DNA of 13,540 bases. Origin: Polynucleobacter meluiroseus (GTDB lineage Bacteria; Pseudomonadota; Gammaproteobacteria; Burkholderiales; Burkholderiaceae). Location: the NCBI GenBank assembly GCA_945867755.1, contig CAMBJN010000022.1, positions 1-13,540 of the forward strand. The letters run 5' to 3'. Made by a program: the position numbers and the translations under genes. The notes below the pieces were generated by a model. The model did no database searches and was not told the origin of the DNA. It saw only the letters and a list, made by a program, of their open reading frames with translations. This document shows, in pieces, positions 1 through 6,547 of the stretch (position 1 is its first letter; each line of letters begins with the position of its first letter).

Positions 1-1
1 G

Positions 2-229
2 GACAGAGCTAATTCAGCAAGAAGATCACTGATTGAATCTGGGTTAGAGGAGAATCGAATCATGAAAGTGGTGGGCTTATCTTCAGCCATTTTACAAGAC
101 GCCAATGACCCTCAAAACCCTATCAATCGCCGTATCAACATCATTGTTATGAATAAAAAAGCGATTGAATTTGCAAAAAATGAAGTTAACAGCAAAGAAG
201 TTACTTCAATACCATTTGGTAAAAGATGA
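2..229 (+). CDS. motB: MotB flagellar stator protein, C-terminal end (5' truncated)
   Basis: This is the last 75 codons of an OmpA/MotB-type peptidoglycan-binding domain; the gene begins before the window. The visible protein contains NPINRRINIIVMNKKA, the final conserved part of the MotB OmpA-like domain, where NxxNRR contributes to peptidoglycan binding. The preceding VVGLSSAILQDANDP stretch also fits MotB better than general OmpA proteins, which rarely have the IIVMNK ending. MotB anchors the MotA/MotB proton-driven stator to the cell wall around the flagellar motor. The reading frame is open from base 2 to the TGA at 227-229. An upstream motA would be expected but lies outside the window. 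Family assignment is firm; MotB rather than another OmpA-domain stator protein is likely. Confidence 0.85.
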   Translation, partial: DRANSARRSLIESGLEENRIMKVVGLSSAILQDANDPQNPINRRINIIVMNKKAIEFAKNEVNSKEVTSIPFGKR

Positions 230-257
230 TTGAAAGATCAAAATCTGATCCTTCAAT
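229..257. terminator. Possible bidirectional hairpin after motB
   Basis: ATTGAAAGATC at 229-239 pairs with GATCCTTCAAT at 247-257 across a 7-base loop, giving ten pairs and one A-C mismatch. It lies between convergent motB and the bactofilin operon, where a shared terminator is expected. There is no clear T tract on either strand, so intrinsic termination would be weak. A second small hairpin (AAGTC 309-313 with GACTT 319-323) overlaps the last bactofilin stop codon and on the minus strand is followed by a run of six T, so it is the better candidate for that operon. Confidence 0.35.
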
Positions 258-314
258 AAAACAATTGCCTGTCAGCTCTTAACTATCAAACGCTCAGAAA
301 AAATTCTTAAGTCT

Positions 315-767
315 TTAGGACTTGGTCAATTCACCTTGAATCATCGCACCCCTTTGAATGGTGAGTGATGCGTAGTTAATTTTTGCATTAACGCTGGCTT
401 GACCGCCAATGGTTAAATCCTGGCAAGTTGCGTCTCCGGTGAATGTTCCTCGAACTTGGATAGTTGTTGCTCTAATTGAGCCATTCACTTTTCCGCTGCT
501 GCCGATCAATAGATTTTGCACGGTGATACTTCCATTGACTAGGCCGTCCACATTCAATGTTCCTTGAAAGTTCACGTCACCAGTGAACTCAAAACCTTCA
601 CTGATCACAGAGGGTTTTAATGGTTCAGTAAGTCCAGATTGAGCTTGTTGCTCAGGCGCTGGGCTTTGGTCGTATGGATCGTTGGGTAATGAATCATTCA
701 TGGAATCGATATCCTCAGAGATGCCATTGTCTTGGGCATCTGATTGATTTGATTTTCTATTGAACAT
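315..767 (-). CDS. Bactofilin family protein (third gene of bactofilin operon)
   Basis: A 150-residue bactofilin (DUF583, polymer-forming cytoskeletal protein). Bactofilins fold as a right-handed beta-helix and assemble without nucleotide into filaments, often at the membrane, where they organise cell-wall enzymes, polarity or appendages. Residues 1-57 are a polar, Asn/Asp/Gln/Pro-rich disordered leader. The beta-helix core runs from about residue 58, with short hydrophobic rungs such as GTLNVDGLVNGSI, NLLIGSSGKVNGSI and LTIQRGAMIQGEL repeating Gly-x-(I/V) turns. Start ATG at 765-767 has AAGAGATC just upstream as ribosome binding site. It lies 15 bases downstream of the second bactofilin. The long disordered N-terminus distinguishes it from its two neighbours. 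Family call is secure; the cellular process served is not visible. Confidence 0.9.
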   Translation of the reverse strand: MFNRKSNQSDAQDNGISEDIDSMNDSLPNDPYDQSPAPEQQAQSGLTEPLKPSVISEGFEFTGDVNFQGTLNVDGLVNGSITVQNLLIGSSGKVNGSIRATTIQVRGTFTGDATCQDLTIGGQASVNAKINYASLTIQRGAMIQGELTKS

Positions 768-782
768 TAGATCTCTTGATAA

Positions 783-1127
783 TTAAATTGAAGATGAACC
801 GTTAATTTTGGTAAGGGTGCCCTGAAGATTGCCGCCTTTTTCAACTTCAATTTCTGAGAATTCAACATTGCCTGTGACTTTGCCTGAAGAGCGGATAAAC
901 AAAGATTTTTTAGCGGAGATATTTTCATAAGCTTCGCCGCGAATATCGATGATTTCAGCCACGATGTTTCCCTTGAGAACACCTGTTGGGCCTATCAAAA
1001 TCTCTCTAGCAGTTAGGTCGCCTTCGATTGTTCCTGAGATAGAGGCAATATCTGGAACCACGAAGTTTCCTTTAAGTGTTACGCCTTCACCAACAGTTAG
1101 ACATCCATTTTGATTATCGCTTGACAT
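783..1127 (-). CDS. Bactofilin family protein (second gene of bactofilin operon)
   Basis: A short 114-residue bactofilin consisting almost entirely of the beta-helix core, with only about ten residues before the first rung. Visible rungs include LKGNFVVPDIASISGTIEGDL, split as LKGNFVV and ISGTIEGDL, then ILIGPTGVLKGNIVAEIIDI and SSGKVTGNVEFSEIEVEKGG, with the Gly-x-(I/V) periodicity typical of the family. ATG at 1125-1127 is preceded by the purine-rich site AAGAAAGAGA. Gaps of 23 bases to the gene before and 15 bases to the gene after indicate one transcript. It probably co-polymerises with its neighbours into a mixed filament, which is inferred from operon structure only. Confidence 0.9.
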   Translation of the reverse strand: MSSDNQNGCLTVGEGVTLKGNFVVPDIASISGTIEGDLTAREILIGPTGVLKGNIVAEIIDIRGEAYENISAKKSLFIRSSGKVTGNVEFSEIEVEKGGNLQGTLTKINGSSSI

Positions 1128-1150
1128 ATATCTCTTTCTTAGACAGTTGG

Positions 1151-1606
1151 TTAGCTATTTTTAAAACTGGTTTCTTGTATTTTTTTGATTAGGCTTGAAG
1201 CATGATTAATTTGTTTTTTTGAATCAACTTTTTTGATCATCAGTCCCAGTACTTCGGCCCCGTGCTCAATGCCCAATTGATTGTAAGTAATGTCGCCGAC
1301 GACGATTGCGGAATCATGAAGCTCAACTTTTTCAGTGGCATATATGTTGCCTTCAACTTTTCCGGCAACAAGAACTCTGTACGCCCTGATATCACCATTG
1401 ATCATACCCGTAACTCCAACGGCTACAGTGATATTTTCATTTTCGCTTTCGCTGGTGCACTCAATGTTACCCATGACTGTTCCGTCAATACGGATAGAGC
1501 CCTCAATTGAAAGACGCCCGTGGATGGTGGTTGTCTTGTCAATGATGGTGTCAAAGGATTCTAATTCCGGCTTAAGCAACCCTTGTTTTTTATTTGAACC
1601 AAACAT
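1151..1606 (-). CDS. Bactofilin family protein (first gene of bactofilin operon)
   Basis: A 151-residue bactofilin and the most canonical of the three. It opens with MFGSNKK, resembling the MF-basic membrane-targeting starts of many bactofilins. After a linker, the beta-helix runs from about residue 25 to 130 with rungs TTTIHGRLSIEGSIRIDGTV, GVTGMINGDIRAYRVLVAG and VEGNIYATEKVELHD, followed by a Lys/Ser-rich tail. The frame stays open upstream to 1741, but that extension translates to unlike, Tyr/Asn/Lys-rich sequence. The ATG at 1604-1606 fits both the family N-terminus and an AAAGAG site a few bases before it, so I chose it. This is the promoter-proximal gene of the operon and faces the RodZ-like gene across a 213-base divergent spacer. 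Confidence 0.9.
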   Translation of the reverse strand: MFGSNKKQGLLKPELESFDTIIDKTTTIHGRLSIEGSIRIDGTVMGNIECTSESENENITVAVGVTGMINGDIRAYRVLVAGKVEGNIYATEKVELHDSAIVVGDITYNQLGIEHGAEVLGLMIKKVDSKKQINHASSLIKKIQETSFKNS

Positions 1607-1819
1607 GAAAGACTCTTTAAGGATAAGTGTGTGAATGTAAGTATAAAGATTGAGAAAATTATTTAAGCTATTTTTTTTGTAGGTTTTTGTCTTACAAAAT
1701 ACTTGATTACTAAATAATGCATACAAATGGTCGCATTTCATTGATTATTACTTTATTGTCATTAATAATCAGGTAAATGCCTCAATTTACTAACTTTTTA
1801 ACTTTCTCTGGTATTTATT
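1607..1819. promoter_or_regulatory. Divergent AT-rich spacer with operator-like inverted repeat
   Basis: This spacer separates the bactofilin operon from the divergent RodZ-like gene and should hold both promoters. It has a 9-bp inverted repeat, TGATTATTA at 1742-1750 and TAATAATCA at 1763-1771, with 21 bases between the two starts, about two helical turns. A near copy, TGATTACTA, lies at 1704-1712. This is what a dimeric regulator's operator often looks like. On the minus strand a TATACT box near 1640 is a weak candidate -10. No coding frame is credible here. Functional role is inference. Confidence 0.4.
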
Positions 1820-2632
1820 TTGTTCAAAAATATTCACACATCAGACGTCATTGAGATTCGAGGAGATGTTATTGCGTTCTCCAGAAAGCTACAGCATTAC
1901 TCGGTAAGTCATATAGTCAATATTTGCTGTATTTCAGAGAAAATGTTGGACCAAATTGAAAATGGCGGATCCAACTCGTTTTACAGTTTTGCGATCAAGG
2001 TGCAAGTTGCAAGAAAAATTGGAGCCTACCTTAAATTAAGGGATGAAGATTATTTAGTGGTTGAAGAGGCAGCTCTATTTAACGACAATACATTAGAGCA
2101 AATTAAATCAAGTGTGCCTGATGTTAATTTGAATCTAATAACACCAAAAATTGAGAGTAAAGCCCCGAGGGCGCAAGCCAGAAATATAAATCCAGATAAT
2201 TCAAGCAATATCATCAACGAAATAGATAAGATTATTGGTATATATGAGAAATCTGCTGGATCCAATGAAAAAATACCATTTAACGAGATTCTGATTTCGT
2301 CTGTTGAGCCAAAGGTATCTACAGAGATTCCTGGTAATAATAAAACAAACCCTATCGGCACTATTTTGCTTGCAAGCACTTTAGGGGGAGCTTTGTTATT
2401 GGGCGGAGTTTTTTATTCTGCAGACGTTTATGACTACAGTACTAAAGTGCTGACTGAGATAGGCATCCTCAAAAAAGATCCGGTGGTTCTTGTGAGTGAT
2501 GAAGATTCAAACTCAACGCCTACGCAGGCGGTTGTTGAGCCCGTGGAAAAAGTGGTTCAACCAGTCACGCAGTCAATGTCCCCAGCCCCAGCAATAACCC
2601 AACCCATCAATAAAACTGAGGTTGGACGCTAA
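1820..2632 (+). CDS. RodZ-like HTH / single-pass membrane protein
   Basis: A 270-residue protein with RodZ-like layout. A degenerate helix-turn-helix at about residues 24-72 (HYSVSHIVNICCISEKMLDQIE and following helices) resembles the RodZ cytoplasmic domain, which binds the actin-like MreB. A polar linker covers 75-177. One transmembrane segment lies at about 178-199 (TILLASTLGGALLLGGVFY). A Pro/Val/Thr-rich outer tail follows. It lacks the usual RodZ C-terminal DUF4115 beta domain. Transcribed divergently from three bactofilins, it may tether or position them at the membrane, which is an inference from context. The start is TTG at 1820-1822 because a stop codon (TAA 1799-1801) sits just upstream and the next Met is residue 42, inside the HTH. 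No clear ribosome binding site is seen, so the start is uncertain. Confidence 0.65.
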   Translation: MFKNIHTSDVIEIRGDVIAFSRKLQHYSVSHIVNICCISEKMLDQIENGGSNSFYSFAIKVQVARKIGAYLKLRDEDYLVVEEAALFNDNTLEQIKSSVPDVNLNLITPKIESKAPRAQARNINPDNSSNIINEIDKIIGIYEKSAGSNEKIPFNEILISSVEPKVSTEIPGNNKTNPIGTILLASTLGGALLLGGVFYSADVYDYSTKVLTEIGILKKDPVVLVSDEDSNSTPTQAVVEPVEKVVQPVTQSMSPAPAITQPINKTEVGR

Positions 2633-2640
2633 ATAGATTG

Positions 2641-2658
2641 ACCATGCTGTTGCATGGT
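2641..2658. terminator. Hairpin between convergent genes, possible bidirectional terminator
   Basis: ACCATGC at 2641-2647 and GCATGGT at 2652-2658 form a perfect 7-bp stem with a TGTT loop, placed between the convergent RodZ-like and TPR genes. The T runs after it are interrupted on both strands (TTATTGGGCTTT on plus), so termination strength is probably modest. Confidence 0.5.
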
Positions 2659-2668
2659 TTATTGGGCT

Positions 2669-3391
2669 TTATGTCTTATTGATGTCCAAGACTATTTCAT
2701 AATCTTTGATGGCTTTATCAAAGTTGCCTAGATTATGAAAGCAAAGCCCACGATTAAAATAAGCATCTGGCTCTTTTGGCTTAATTTTTATCGCTTTTGT
2801 GTAACTTTCAATGGCTTCGCTGTAATTGCTCAGAACCTGCAAGCACATGCCGATATTAAATATGGCTCCAAAGTGATTGGACCTAATAGCCAATGATTGG
2901 CTGTAACTTTTAAGGGCATCTTCAAATCGCCCTAATTCATAAAAGCACAAGCCCTGATTAAAAAAGGCATCTGCAAAATTTGGTTTGATGGCCAAAGCCA
3001 TGCGAGTGCAGGCCAGTGCCGCATGATATTGCTTTAAATAATAGTAATTGGCAGAAATTCTTAACTGAATATAAGGTTCGTTTGGCTGAACTTCAGCTAT
3101 TTTTTGATAGTAGGCAATTGCCTGGTCATGATTTTTATTAAATTCATAAATAAATGCTGCGCGGAGGAGGGCATCAAAATCACTGGGGTTTTCTTTGAGG
3201 GCTTCTTCGAATTTTTTTAAAGCGTTATCAAACTGATTGTTGTTGGCCTCATTAATACCTTCATTGACTAGCGAATGTGCATCGGAAATATTGATCTTTA
3301 AAATCTTGATGTAATGAGCAATGCCATCATCATTTAAGTTTTGCGTTACATCCGCCATTCCATAATTTTTAAGATCTGCATGGGTAATCAT
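2669..3391 (-). CDS. Tetratricopeptide repeat (TPR) protein
   Basis: A 240-residue protein made almost entirely of six TPRs in exact 34-residue register: about 36-69, 70-103, 104-137, 138-171, 172-205 and 206-239. Each has the W/L-G-Y-A-F-A-P style pattern, e.g. AFFNQGLCFYELGRFEDALK and AYFNRGLCFHNLGNFDKAIK. TPR superhelices bind peptides and act as scaffolds. There is no signal peptide or membrane segment, so it is probably cytoplasmic. It lies 17 bases after the zinc-ribbon/TPR membrane protein gene and is surely co-transcribed, so the two may act together. The first 35 residues are not TPR. The upstream ATG at 3389-3391 has no strong ribosome binding site; ATG at 3356-3358 is an alternative. 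The specific function is not recognisable. Confidence 0.85.
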   Translation of the reverse strand: MITHADLKNYGMADVTQNLNDDGIAHYIKILKINISDAHSLVNEGINEANNNQFDNALKKFEEALKENPSDFDALLRAAFIYEFNKNHDQAIAYYQKIAEVQPNEPYIQLRISANYYYLKQYHAALACTRMALAIKPNFADAFFNQGLCFYELGRFEDALKSYSQSLAIRSNHFGAIFNIGMCLQVLSNYSEAIESYTKAIKIKPKEPDAYFNRGLCFHNLGNFDKAIKDYEIVLDINKT

Positions 3392-3408
3392 GGCGACTAT
3401 CGAAAAGA

Positions 3409-4449
3409 TTACAGTGTTCTAATTTTTTTGATGGCTGATAAGTAGATAATTCTTAGATTGATGCCCACTTGTGATTGTTGAGTGACGTTTTCATATTGAA
3501 GCAACATCCCATGTTTATCTGGAGCAAATTGATAACCTATAACAAGTGAATTAACGGCCATTTCTGATTGATTTTTATCTGCATAGCATCTAGCCAACTG
3601 ACGCCAGGCGTAGGTTAGCCTTGGATTGATTGAGATAATCTGTATAAGTGCTTTGTGGGCTTCATCAATTAAGTTTTCCTCAAATAACGTGTCTACAAGA
3701 TTGAAGTGAATGGCCATCGATGCAGGGTCTGCATTCAAGGCCTGTCTGAATAACTTGATGGCCTGTAAATTATTCTTATCTTTTGCCTCGGCAATACCTT
3801 GTTGATTTAAGTTCCACGCCGCGCCAATGTCTCCTGGTCTAACTTTACTCAGACTGGACATTCTTGAGGCTGCTATTTCAACTGAATTAAGATCTAGTTT
3901 AGTTACTGAACTCAGCATGCTAGACATACAGGCTTGTTGGTCAACACAATTTTCAGGCAAAGCTTTTTTTGCTTCTGCTAACTGTTTCTTTTTTTGAAGA
4001 AGTCTTTTTTGCTCTAGAGCAACAGATTCTTCAAACACCCGAGTCTCTTCGGCGACTCTATCGGCCTCTTCGTTTTCAGCGGCCAGTCTTGCCTCTTCTT
4101 CTTGGGCTATTACAGCTTGTGCCTGCTCTTCTTTTTCTTGTTGAAGTTTTAAAACAGCAGCTAGAGCAGTTTCTTTTTTATGTTGATAGGCATTCCAAGC
4201 AAAATAGGAGCCCCCCAATAACGCGACCAAAAGCAGGACCGATCCAGCAATCAATATTAACTTCTTGCGCTTATTTTTTAGAGGTGGCTCTTCTGCTTGT
4301 ATCTCTTCTTGAGATTCTTCAATGACTGCTTCCAAGGGAGTTGGCTGTTCAACAATCGTGGCAATTTTTTCTAAATCGGTTGTAACGCCGCAGTTAGAAC
4401 AAATGACTTCATTATTGAGGAGCTCAGTTCCGCACTGGTGACAATTCAT
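3409..4449 (-). CDS. Zinc-ribbon, membrane-anchored coiled-coil TPR protein
   Basis: A 346-residue protein with four modules in order. An N-terminal zinc ribbon uses Cys3, Cys6, Cys17 and Cys20 (CHQC and CSNC). An acidic linker follows at 30-58. A single transmembrane helix lies at about 63-86, after the basic KNKRKK stop signal. A long Glu/Lys/Ala coiled coil spans 91-165. TPR-like helices follow from about 210 to 310. The ribbon is cytoplasmic and the coiled coil and TPRs are probably periplasmic, since the basic residues sit on the N-terminal side of the helix. Two Cys at 168 and 174 could form a disulfide there. It is the first gene of a two-gene operon with the TPR protein. Similar zinc_ribbon_2 membrane proteins are common but uncharacterised. 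Function is unknown; a scaffold for envelope or flagellar assembly is only a guess from neighbours. Confidence 0.75.
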   Translation of the reverse strand: MNCHQCGTELLNNEVICSNCGVTTDLEKIATIVEQPTPLEAVIEESQEEIQAEEPPLKNKRKKLILIAGSVLLLVALLGGSYFAWNAYQHKKETALAAVLKLQQEKEEQAQAVIAQEEEARLAAENEEADRVAEETRVFEESVALEQKRLLQKKKQLAEAKKALPENCVDQQACMSSMLSSVTKLDLNSVEIAASRMSSLSKVRPGDIGAAWNLNQQGIAEAKDKNNLQAIKLFRQALNADPASMAIHFNLVDTLFEENLIDEAHKALIQIISINPRLTYAWRQLARCYADKNQSEMAVNSLVIGYQFAPDKHGMLLQYENVTQQSQVGINLRIIYLSAIKKIRTL

Positions 4450-4692
4450 GTCGGTCGATATCTTTGTTAAATGTTGTGTATCTATTAACGACTGAATTTA
4501 TAGACACTTTAATAAAGCAAAAATTTGTATTAAATACAATAACTTAAATAATTTTTACGGGATCATCTAAATAGGAGGAAAATCACGTTTTATGGGCGTA
4601 TGAAGAATAAAAAACTAATTATTCCTGGTAGCCTGCCGTAAACAGTTTGAATTAATGAATTTCATATACGCTTTTAAGACAGGGATTTAATC
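4450..4692. promoter_or_regulatory. Divergent spacer with palindrome, promoter and structured leader
   Basis: This 243-base spacer lies between the TPR operon and the FlgO operon. A perfect palindrome, TTGTATTAAATACAA at 4525-4539 (7-bp arms, one central base), overlaps a possible plus-strand promoter with TTGTAT at 4525-4530 as -35 and AATAAT at 4547-4552 as -10, 16 bases apart. Downstream, TTTACGG at 4554-4560 can pair with CCGTAAA at 4636-4642, enclosing a consensus Shine-Dalgarno AGGAGG at 4573-4578 that is not followed by a gene, plus the nested pair AGGAA 4576-4580 with TTCCT 4622-4626. This suggests a folded 5' leader for the FlgO operon. There is no match to a riboswitch class that I know. 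Confidence 0.4.
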
Positions 4693-5298
4693 ATGAAAAT
4701 TACCTTTAAAACTCCAATAGTGGGTTTGGCCTTTGGAGTTGTACTTTTGGGCGGTATGTTCAGTTTTCCAGCGCTGGCTGAGACGGTAAAAACAAGCACT
4801 GTGCCTGTGGCCCAAATTGCTCCAAATAAAGCCTTTAACGAGAAAATGCTCTCTTTGGCTATTCAATTGGAGAGAAACCTTGATGTTAATAAGCGTTTCT
4901 CAGTCTATGCAGTAACAACTTTTGTTGATCTTGATAAATTTGCTAGCTCAAATTCAGTCAGCAGACTCATGACGGAGCAGTTGGTCCATGAATTGCAGCT
5001 TAAACAATGGAATATCATTGATTTGCGCTTGAGCAAAACCATTGCTATTTCAGATGGTGGAGAGTTCTCACTGTCTCGTGATGCAAGAAAATTAAGAAGT
5101 CCACAAGAGGTTTCTGGTGTTGTGAGCGGTACATTTTCTGTTGTAGGAGAGGACATTTTTATTAATGTCAGAGTCCTTGATTTCACAACAGGAGCCATAT
5201 TGTCTTCAGCTCAGACACATTTTGATATCAGCTCAGTTGCAGGTCACATGCTTGACCGACGCACTAACTTAACCAGAGTGAATATCGTTCCAAACTAA
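4693..5298 (+). CDS. FlgO-domain secreted protein
   Basis: A 201-residue exported protein of the FlgO family, named for the Vibrio flagellar outer-membrane protein FlgO. Residues 1-29 are a signal peptide (hydrophobic core IVGLAFGVVLLGGMF, cleavage after PALA). The FlgO domain spans about 49-178, with the usual blocks AVTTFVDLDKFASSN, LMTEQLVHELQ, LRLSKTIAI, EFSLSRD, VSGTFSV, INVRVLDFTTG and ILSSAQ. In Vibrio, FlgO and FlgP help stabilise the flagellum in the outer membrane. There is no lipobox, so it is probably periplasmic or attached via a partner. ATG 4693 has AGGG eight bases upstream. It is the first gene of a three-gene operon, with only two bases to the next gene. The motB remnant nearby supports a motility link. 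Confidence 0.8.
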   Translation: MKITFKTPIVGLAFGVVLLGGMFSFPALAETVKTSTVPVAQIAPNKAFNEKMLSLAIQLERNLDVNKRFSVYAVTTFVDLDKFASSNSVSRLMTEQLVHELQLKQWNIIDLRLSKTIAISDGGEFSLSRDARKLRSPQEVSGVVSGTFSVVGEDIFINVRVLDFTTGAILSSAQTHFDISSVAGHMLDRRTNLTRVNIVPN

Positions 5299-5300
5299 TC

Positions 5301-5918
5301 ATGTCGACAACACGAAGATTCTTCCTGACAGGCTTGGCTGCTGGAGCTGGCTCTATTCTTTTATCGGGGTGTCAAACACCTCGTTTTGGGGTTCAAGATA
5401 CTTCCTGTGATACGAAATTAATAACAAAATTAAGCGCCATTGATCTATCTGGTCTTTTTTCAGGTATTGCTGAGGAAATTTGCACTTACTACGCGGGCAG
5501 CTGTACTAAAGGCACTCTTGCTGCCCCTAAAGGTGTTCCGCCAATCATGGTGACTGACTTTGTGGAGATTGAGTCTCTTCAGTCTGATAAGTCTGGTTTA
5601 CTCATGGGTGATCTCATGCGAGCCTACCTCATGAAAAATTGTTGCAGAGTAGTGATTCAGGCTGAGGTAGGTAAAGATATTCGAATCAATAACAAGGGAA
5701 CAGTTTCTTTGACAAGACAGCCGAATCAATTAATGAAGTCTGAGCTGGATATTAGAGAGATTGTCATTGGTACCTATCATAATTTCAATGACAAGTTAGT
5801 GATTAACGTCAAGATCATAGATATACAGACCCAGGCCATCAAACAATCTGTTGTTAAAGAATTGAAATTCACTTGCAGCAACCAAACGCTTAAAGCTCGG
5901 AGTGCATTGTTTAAATAA
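5301..5918 (+). CDS. FlgO-like lipoprotein with Tat signal
   Basis: A 205-residue lipoprotein. The N-terminus combines a twin-arginine motif (TTRRFFLTG, Arg5-Arg6) with a lipobox LSGC (Cys24), so it is probably exported folded by Tat and then lipidated. Residues about 80-185 align by eye with the FlgO domain of the preceding protein: VTDFVEIESLQSDKSG, LMGDLMRAYL, KDIRINNKG, IVIGTYHNFNDKLVINVKI and DIQTQAI correspond block by block, although identity is low. The pair therefore looks like an old tandem duplication. The mature part has six further Cys (36, 61, 68, 114, 115, 192), unusual for this domain. It begins two bases after the previous stop. An outer-membrane role next to the FlgO-like partner is inferred. 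Confidence 0.7.
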   Translation: MSTTRRFFLTGLAAGAGSILLSGCQTPRFGVQDTSCDTKLITKLSAIDLSGLFSGIAEEICTYYAGSCTKGTLAAPKGVPPIMVTDFVEIESLQSDKSGLLMGDLMRAYLMKNCCRVVIQAEVGKDIRINNKGTVSLTRQPNQLMKSELDIREIVIGTYHNFNDKLVINVKIIDIQTQAIKQSVVKELKFTCSNQTLKARSALFK

Positions 5919-5938
5919 TATTGATAGTGGGGTGTGTC

Positions 5939-6397
5939 GTGAAAGTTTTTGCTGTTTTATTACTTTTTATCTCTCAGTTGGCCTTTGCCAATGGTGATGT
6001 TGCCAATTGTACGGATGAGAAAGGCTACACCTACTACCCGAACTTTGGTGGAGTAACGCCTAAAAACAAAAAAGCTTGGCGAGAAGAGTCAAGCTCCGGT
6101 AAGAAAATTACTGTCACCAACAATAATGGTCAATATGATCTGATCTATTCAGACACTAAACGCAATCAAGTTTTCTCAGCTTTACAAGAGGGCGCTAAGA
6201 TCTCTTTGATCAGCAAGTCTCCTAAAGAATTTTCTTTATTGGTAGTCTTTTTGGGCTCTAATGAAGTCTACAGTTTTAGAACTGCTGATGATGGAAAATT
6301 TGAATACGTGCACACACTGATTCGTTCAGAAATGATTCCAAAAGTCTCTGCTGCCATCGGTGCCTGTCAGCAAATCAACTTCCAGCTGGTTCACTGA
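5939..6397 (+). CDS. Small secreted protein of unknown function
   Basis: A 152-residue exported protein that I do not recognise. I chose GTG at 5939-5941 because it gives a clean signal peptide (MKVFAVLLLFISQLAFA, cleavage before NG) and has GTGGGG seven bases upstream. A longer TTG start at 5921 would put MIVGCV before it. The mature part is about 135 residues, with two Cys near its ends (in VANCTDEKG and IGACQQI) that could form a disulfide, and a polar beta-rich middle (KKITVTNNNGQYDLIYSD, LLVVFLGSNEVYSFRT). It is the last gene of the FlgO operon, 20 bases after the lipoprotein gene, and is followed by a strong terminator. A periplasmic envelope role is likely; no more can be said. Confidence 0.7.
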   Translation: MKVFAVLLLFISQLAFANGDVANCTDEKGYTYYPNFGGVTPKNKKAWREESSSGKKITVTNNNGQYDLIYSDTKRNQVFSALQEGAKISLISKSPKEFSLLVVFLGSNEVYSFRTADDGKFEYVHTLIRSEMIPKVSAAIGACQQINFQLVH

Positions 6398-6453
6398 ACA
6401 CAGCTTTTTAAAGTTTTAATAACCAGCTTATAGATCAAGATAATAAATTAGTG

Positions 6454-6481
6454 AAAAAGCCAAACTTCGGTTTGGCTTTTT
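6454..6481 (+). terminator. Strong intrinsic terminator of the FlgO operon
   Basis: A perfect 12-bp stem (AAAAAGCCAAAC at 6454-6465 with GTTTGGCTTTTT at 6470-6481) closes on a TTCG tetraloop and ends in a T run. Because the stem is flanked by A and T runs it could work on both strands, but only the plus-strand operon ends here. Confidence 0.93.
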
Positions 6482-6492
6482 GCTTAATTACA

Positions 6493-6537
6493 GCAAATAA
6501 CTGTCACGCAAATAACTGTCACGCAAATAACTGTCAC
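6493..6537. repeat. Three perfect 15-bp tandem repeats upstream of senA
   Basis: GCAAATAACTGTCAC occurs three times head to tail at 6493-6507, 6508-6522 and 6523-6537 with no mismatch. The array ends 10 bases before the senA -10 box, so it covers the -35 region and above. That placement suits binding sites for an activator, or a slippage-prone spacer. Unit length is too short and the copy number too low for CRISPR. Confidence 0.85.
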
Positions 6538-6547
6538 CTTTGAACCC

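Noticed and set aside
1607..1741. 45-residue N-terminal extension of the first bactofilin
   Set aside because: The extension is Tyr/Asn/Lys-rich and unlike bactofilins, overlaps the expected promoter, and the inner ATG has a family-like start and ribosome binding site.
3969..4325. Plus-strand 118-residue frame inside the zinc-ribbon/TPR gene
   Set aside because: It is the Leu-rich antisense reading of the Glu/Lys coiled coil and has no family features.
4554..4642. Cyclic-di-GMP (GEMM) riboswitch before the FlgO operon
   Set aside because: A GGTAGCCTGCC stretch is reminiscent, but the conserved CACGCACAGGGCAAACC part and paired architecture are missing.
6493..6537. Repeat array as a CRISPR
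   Set aside because: The units are only 15 bp, directly abutting with no spacers, and only three copies are present.
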